Origin: Candidatus Hydrogenedentota bacterium
GTDB taxonomy: Bacteria > Hydrogenedentota > Hydrogenedentia > Hydrogenedentales > SLHB01
Assembly: GCA_016934125.1 (NCBI GenBank)
Contig: JAFGTL010000388.1
Location: forward strand, 1 to 9,475
Direction of reading: 5' to 3'
DNA: 9,475 nt
This document shows positions 5,462 to 9,475 of this stretch, one piece after another; the stretch's first letter is position 1, and each line of letters begins with the position of its first letter. Made by a program: the position numbers and the translations under genes. The notes under the pieces are model-generated. The model did no database searches. It had not been told where the DNA came from and saw nothing but the letters and a program-made list of their open reading frames with translations.

Positions 5462-7063
5462 ATGATGAAGCAGGGCGTATGGCGGATGGGGCTGTTGGCG
5501 TTGTGTGCCGTGGGCGTGGCGTCGTGTCCGGCCGGCACCGGGGAGCCGTGGCGCAGCGCCCTGTATCCCGAGGAGTGGACGCCGGCGTTCACGGACGGGC
5601 ACGGGCGGTTTCTGCACGATTTCTCCTATGCGGGGTATGCAAACGGGGAAGCGCCGCTCCCGTCGGACGACAAGGCGTGCCCGGAGAAAGCGACGGTGTT
5701 CGACGTGGTGGCCGGATACGGTGCCGATAACACCGGGGCCGCGGATGCGACTTCCGCCATCCAGTCGGCCATCAACGCGGCCTCCGTGTCGGGCGGTGTG
5801 GTCTATCTCCCCGCCGGGCTCTACCGCTGCGACGGCCTGCTCACCATCGCCGCGTCCAATGTCGTGCTTCGCGGCGACGGGCCTGGCGTCACGTACGTGT
5901 ACTTCACCTTGGCCGAGGGGATGTCGAACAAGAGCCACATCACATTCCAGGGCTCGGTGGCGCAGGGCAGCCATGTCCTGCTCGCGTCCGACGGCGTCAA
6001 CCGCTCGGCCGTGGTGCAGGTGGCCGACGCGGCCGGCCTCAACGTAGGCGATGACGTATGCGTGGGCTGGGTGATCACGGACGAGTTCGTGGCCGAACAC
6101 AACATGACCGGCACCTGGCAGGCGTTCAATGGCCAGTGGAAGGCCTTCTTCCACCGCACCGTCACCGCCATCAACGACGCGGTGACCCCCCACGAAGTCA
6201 CCCTCGATATCCCCTTGCGCTATCCGGCCAAGGTGCGCGACGCCGCGAGCCTGCGCACCGAAAGCGGCTATCTGGAGCAGTGCGGCATCGAGAGCCTGTC
6301 CGTGGCCAATGCCGTGGACTGGGACGCCGCTTGGGACGAAGTCCGCGTGCACACGATCAAGTTCCGCGGCGTGAGAGACTGCTGGGCGAGCGAGGTCGAG
6401 TCGTTCGCGTCGCCCCTGGCCGAAGCCCACGGATATCACCTGCAGAACTGCGGCTTCAAGGCCGAGGATTCGATCCGGGTGACCTTCGCCGATTGTGTGA
6501 TGGAGAGGGCGCAGAATCGGGGCGAGGGAGGTTGCGGCTACCTGTTCGAGATCTCGCGATGCGGCGAGGTGCTCACCTGCGATTGCACCGCCCGGAAGGG
6601 CCGTCACAACTTCATCCAGAACTGGGACTTCGGGACCTCGGGCTGCGTCTGGTTGCGGTGCGCGAGTTCGGGCGGCCGGAACATGCTGGGGCGCAACATC
6701 CCCATTGGATTGCCGGCGTACTGCGAATACCACCATTCGCTCACCATGGCGTGCCTGGTGGATCAGTGCAACCTGGAAGACGGGTGGTACGGCGGGAATC
6801 GGGAGGACTGGAGTTCCGGGGCAGGGCTCACGGTGACGCAGAGCGTATACTGGAACACGAGCGGCGGCGGGCAGATCCGCTCCTGGCAGTATGGGCTGGG
6901 ATACATCATTGGAACACAGGCCGTGGGCGTGGACACGTCGCTGGATTCTTCTTCTGCAAGGGGTTCCGAACCCGAGGACTACGTGGAGGGGGAGAACCGC
7001 GGCGCCATGCTCACGCCGCCATCGCTCTACGAAGATCAGCTTGCCCGCCGGCTGGGGCCTTGA
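5462..7063 (+). CDS. Predicted lipoprotein with pectate_lyase_3-like right-handed beta-helix
   Basis: This is a 533-aa protein. The N-terminus is a lipoprotein signal: hydrophobic LLALCAVGV then lipobox VASC, with C22 as the lipid-bearing residue, so it should be anchored in a membrane facing the periplasm or outside. After a linker containing YPEEWTPAF and DFSYAGY, the segment FDVVAGYGADNTGAADAT leads into AIQSAINAASVSGGVVYLPAGLY and VVLRGDGPG. This is the start of the pectate_lyase_3 (rhamnogalacturonase/epimerase-like) beta-helix family; the rest fits stacked helix coils. Such proteins cleave or modify polysaccharides, but I cannot point to catalytic residues, so binding only is possible. 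The frame is open far upstream, but the ATG at 5462 (or 5465) has GGAAGGG 6 (or 9) nt before it and starts the signal peptide. It is divergent from the repeat protein, convergent with the kinase, and ends at a hairpin. Confidence 0.9.
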   Translation: MMKQGVWRMGLLALCAVGVASCPAGTGEPWRSALYPEEWTPAFTDGHGRFLHDFSYAGYANGEAPLPSDDKACPEKATVFDVVAGYGADNTGAADATSAIQSAINAASVSGGVVYLPAGLYRCDGLLTIAASNVVLRGDGPGVTYVYFTLAEGMSNKSHITFQGSVAQGSHVLLASDGVNRSAVVQVADAAGLNVGDDVCVGWVITDEFVAEHNMTGTWQAFNGQWKAFFHRTVTAINDAVTPHEVTLDIPLRYPAKVRDAASLRTESGYLEQCGIESLSVANAVDWDAAWDEVRVHTIKFRGVRDCWASEVESFASPLAEAHGYHLQNCGFKAEDSIRVTFADCVMERAQNRGEGGCGYLFEISRCGEVLTCDCTARKGRHNFIQNWDFGTSGCVWLRCASSGGRNMLGRNIPIGLPAYCEYHHSLTMACLVDQCNLEDGWYGGNREDWSSGAGLTVTQSVYWNTSGGGQIRSWQYGLGYIIGTQAVGVDTSLDSSSARGSEPEDYVEGENRGAMLTPPSLYEDQLARRLGP

Positions 7064-7080
7064 GTCCGGCCCCGAACACG

Positions 7081-7103
7081 GCCCCTCAGCATTCCTGAGG
7101 GGC
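7081..7103. terminator. Shared hairpin terminator between convergent genes
   Basis: GCCCCTCAG (7081-7089) and CTGAGGGGC (7095-7103) form a perfect 9-bp stem with the 5-nt loop CATTC, 17 nt after the lipoprotein stop. On the minus strand the stem contains the kinase stop codon (7086-7088). Neither side has a strong T-run, so termination efficiency is uncertain; it may also act to protect transcript ends. Confidence 0.65.
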
Positions 7104-9475
7104 GGAACTGGGTTTCGCCGTGTCTGGGTGGGCTCGGTCGAGCGCACGCCGGATCGCCCGGGCGATCTCCGCCCGGGTGAACGGTTTGTGAAGGACTTCT
7201 GCGATTCCCAGGGCCTTGGTGTTGCTCTCGGTGAGCACTTCGCTGAATCCGGTGGTGACGATGACGGGCATGCCGGGCCGAATCTGCTGCACGTGTGCGG
7301 CGAGTTGTGCGCCGGTGACCTTCGGCATGGTCTGGTCGGTGACGATGATGTCGAAACGGTTCGGATTGGCCCGGAACATGTCGAGCGCGTGAGTAGCCGA
7401 CGAGGCCGCGAAGACGCGATACCCCAGGCGGCCGATGAGTTCGCGGCCCAGTTCAAGCACGCTGCTCTCGTCATCGACGAGGAGGAGCCGCTCACCGCGG
7501 CCGGACGGCAGCGATTCGGCCCCCCGAAGGGACGCGCCATTGGTGGGCGAACAGACGGGCAGATACACGAGGAACGTGGTTCCCTGGCCGGGCTGGCTGT
7601 ACACCGAGATGTCGCCCCCCATGCCCATCACGACGCCGTGGACGATGGCCAGCCCGAGGCCGGTGCCTTTTTCCTGGCTCTTGGTCGTGAAGAAGGGGTC
7701 GAAGATCCGTTCCCGCACCTCGTCGTCCATGCCGGTGCCGGTATCGCTCACGACCAGCCGGAGGTAGTCGCGCGCCGGCTCCAGTCGCGGGTGGCGGGCC
7801 CAGAAGGATGGATCCGGTTCGAGCTGGCCGAGCCGGATTTCGAGGATTCCACCGGCGTCCTCCATGGCGTGGTAGGCATTGGTGCCGAGATTCATGATCA
7901 TCTGGTGGATCTGGCCGGGATCGGCGAACACCATCCCGAGGCTCGGGGCGACATCGCACACGATCTCGATGGTGGCCGGGAAGGTTGCCCGGAGGAGGGT
8001 GGCCGTTTCCTTCACGATGTGCCCGACATGGACGGGGAGGGGCTCGGTATCCATGTGGCGGCTGAATGTCAGGATCTGGCGGACGAGGGACTTGGCGCGG
8101 TTGCCGGCGCGAAGCACCTCGTCGAGCCGGCCGCGGGCCGGGCTGCCTTCGGGCTGTTCCTCTCGAACCATCTCGGTGAATCCGAGGATTGGCAGCAGGA
8201 TGTTGTTGAAATCATGGGCGATACCGCCCGCCAGCGTGCCGATGGCCTCGAGCTTCTGGGCCTGGTTCAGGCGTCTCTCCAGCGCCACCTCATGCGTCAC
8301 ATCCCTGCCCACCAGCACGTAGCTCACCACCCGTCCCGCCTCATCCCGGAGGCAGGAGATGGATAGATCCTGTACGTAGGGGGTACCGTCCTTCCTCTCA
8401 CTGGTTACGCGTCCGGACCACGGTTGGCCGGCGTGCACCGCGTCCCACATGTCCTTATGGGACGCGCCGTTCCGGCTCTCGCCGGCCAAGGCGTGAACAC
8501 TCTTGCCCAGGGCTTCGCCTCGCAGGTATCCGGTCGTACGCTCGAAGGCGGCGTTGACGTATTGCACCGTCCCCTCGACGTCGGTGATGACCACGATGTC
8601 GGCGCCTTGCTCGACGGCGGCGGCGAGTCGGGCCCGCTCCCGATCGGCCTCTCGTTGCTTGGTGATGTCGATGGCCATCTCGCAGCGCACGAGGCGGCCG
8701 TCCGGGGCGCGGATGGCGCGGTCGATACAACGGAACCGGCGGCCGGTGAGTTCGTTTCGGTGCTCCCAGATCCAGGCCTTTCCGGCGTTCTCCCCGAAGA
8801 TGCGGTCATTGGTGCAAAACGGGCACGGTTCGCTGCGCCCCTGTAGGGCCCGGTAGCACTTGTCGCCGACGGCGTCCCCCCAGCTCTGCTTGCAGGCCTT
8901 GTTGACGTAGATGAGTTCGTACGTCACCGGGTCGGACACGTAAATCGGCTCGTCGATGCTGTCGAAGATGGACAGGAGTTGCTTGCGTTCGGCATCCAGC
9001 GCTTCTTCGGCCCGTTTCCGATCGGACACGTCCCGGGCGACAGCCTGAAAACCTGTCACCGCGCGGGCCTCGATCATCAACTGGACATTCTGTTCGAGCC
9101 AGATCTCGGCCCCGTCCTTGCGGACGCCCTTCATTTCGTGATGGAGGGTGGGAATTTGCTGGTCCCGCTGGCGCCGGAACGAGGCCATTACGTCAGAACG
9201 GACGTCAGGGGCGATCACGTCGGCGACCTCCATACCCTCGAGTTCGTCGAGCGAGTAGCCGAAGGCGCGGGCGGCGGCGGCATTGGCGTAGGTGAACCGG
9301 CAGTCCGGGTCGAGCTGGTAGATGATGTCCGCGGCGCCTTCCACCAGCCGGCGATACCGCTCCTCGCTTTCGCGGAGGGCCTGGGTCTTATCGCGCCGTT
9401 CGCCATTCAGGCGGGCTTGGGTGACGACGTCGGCGGCTTGGGCAGCGAAGGCGATTTCCTCGGGCGACCACACGC
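7086..9475 (-). CDS. Hybrid sensor histidine kinase/response regulator (N-terminus outside window)
   Basis: 796 codons are visible. The first 25 residues (WSPEEIAFAAQAADVVTQA) look like the last helix of a GAF domain, so the protein continues to the right. Counting from the GTG at 9473: PAS 1 at about 40-150, PAS 2 at 165-272, PAS 3 at 282-395, then the HisKA domain with phospho-acceptor H420 in GGIAHDFNN. The ATPase domain shows an N-box (NLGTNAY, 528-534), DTGTG (577-581), DPFF and GTGLGL (603-608). A receiver domain (661-775) follows, with acidic D667/D668, phospho-acceptor D713 in TDQTMP, T740 and K763. PAS 2 carries C206 and CPFC (217-220), a Cys pattern seen in a subset of sensor PAS domains, possibly for metal, cluster or redox sensing. 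No membrane segment or DNA-binding output is visible, so it should be cytoplasmic and pass phosphate to a separate partner. The signal is unknown. Confidence 0.95.
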   Translation of the reverse strand, partial: VWSPEEIAFAAQAADVVTQARLNGERRDKTQALRESEERYRRLVEGAADIIYQLDPDCRFTYANAAAARAFGYSLDELEGMEVADVIAPDVRSDVMASFRRQRDQQIPTLHHEMKGVRKDGAEIWLEQNVQLMIEARAVTGFQAVARDVSDRKRAEEALDAERKQLLSIFDSIDEPIYVSDPVTYELIYVNKACKQSWGDAVGDKCYRALQGRSEPCPFCTNDRIFGENAGKAWIWEHRNELTGRRFRCIDRAIRAPDGRLVRCEMAIDITKQREADRERARLAAAVEQGADIVVITDVEGTVQYVNAAFERTTGYLRGEALGKSVHALAGESRNGASHKDMWDAVHAGQPWSGRVTSERKDGTPYVQDLSISCLRDEAGRVVSYVLVGRDVTHEVALERRLNQAQKLEAIGTLAGGIAHDFNNILLPILGFTEMVREEQPEGSPARGRLDEVLRAGNRAKSLVRQILTFSRHMDTEPLPVHVGHIVKETATLLRATFPATIEIVCDVAPSLGMVFADPGQIHQMIMNLGTNAYHAMEDAGGILEIRLGQLEPDPSFWARHPRLEPARDYLRLVVSDTGTGMDDEVRERIFDPFFTTKSQEKGTGLGLAIVHGVVMGMGGDISVYSQPGQGTTFLVYLPVCSPTNGASLRGAESLPSGRGERLLLVDDESSVLELGRELIGRLGYRVFAASSATHALDMFRANPNRFDIIVTDQTMPKVTGAQLAAHVQQIRPGMPVIVTTGFSEVLTESNTKALGIAEVLHKPFTRAEIARAIRRALDRAHPDTAKPSSAPQEC

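Noticed and set aside
5312..7540. Very long open frame (742 codons) on the minus strand, opposite the beta-helix lipoprotein
   Set aside because: It is rich in Arg, His, Pro and Gly, with no domain motif, and lies antisense to a gene with clear signal peptide and domain evidence. It is a GC-bias shadow.
6891..8366. 491-codon plus-strand frame across the lipoprotein end and the kinase
   Set aside because: It is antisense to the ATPase and receiver domains, whose motifs are intact on the minus strand. Its sequence is His/Gly/Glu-rich without a domain.
1..9475. CRISPR array, tRNA, rRNA, insertion sequence or prophage
   Set aside because: I saw no regularly spaced direct repeats, no tRNA-like cloverleaf ending, and no transposase, integrase or phage structural motif in any frame.

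Overview
The window is high in GC (about two thirds, by eye) and densely coding, and it looks like a free-living Gram-negative bacterium. It carries a predicted lipoprotein with a pectate-lyase-type beta-helix, a large secreted protein built from aromatic-Pro repeats, an AmmeMemoRadiSam radical SAM enzyme, a YtrA/YtrB-like regulator and ABC pair, and a many-PAS hybrid histidine kinase. Together these suggest a Planctomycetota/Lentisphaerota/Hydrogenedentota-type lineage. This placement is an impression from gene content only; there is no rRNA or other marker here.

Left part, all on the minus strand. The 5' part of a YtrB-like ABC ATPase (1-473, cut by the window edge) lies 6 nt downstream of a YtrA-type GntR repressor (480-887). 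A strong sigma70-like promoter (896-924), overlapped by an inverted repeat, sits directly before the repressor ATG. The expected transcript is leaderless and probably autoregulated. Upstream, a separate minus-strand gene encodes a nitroreductase-family flavoprotein (1011-1613).

Middle. The divergent gap 1614-2106 has no convincing gene but holds several inverted repeats, including two abutting stem-loops (1803-1904). A good promoter (2043-2071) then starts a plus-strand unit: a small multi-pass membrane protein (2107-2475), the radical SAM enzyme AmrS (2507-3478), and a 64-aa Tat-signal-like peptide that overlaps the amrS stop (3469-3663). No AMMECR1 or Memo gene lies nearby. The coupling of an orphan peptide to a radical SAM enzyme of unknown substrate is the most interesting point of the window.

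Right part. A secreted protein with about 18 repeats of the type VFPVYW/LWPL (3676-5295, minus) and a lipoprotein with a pectate_lyase_3-like beta-helix (5462-7063, plus) are divergently transcribed from a 166-bp gap with a candidate promoter for each. The lipoprotein gene runs head-on into a hybrid sensor kinase/response regulator (7086-9475, minus, N-terminus outside the window). A shared hairpin at 7081-7103 probably terminates both and contains the kinase stop codon. I saw no tRNA, rRNA, CRISPR array, insertion sequence or phage gene.
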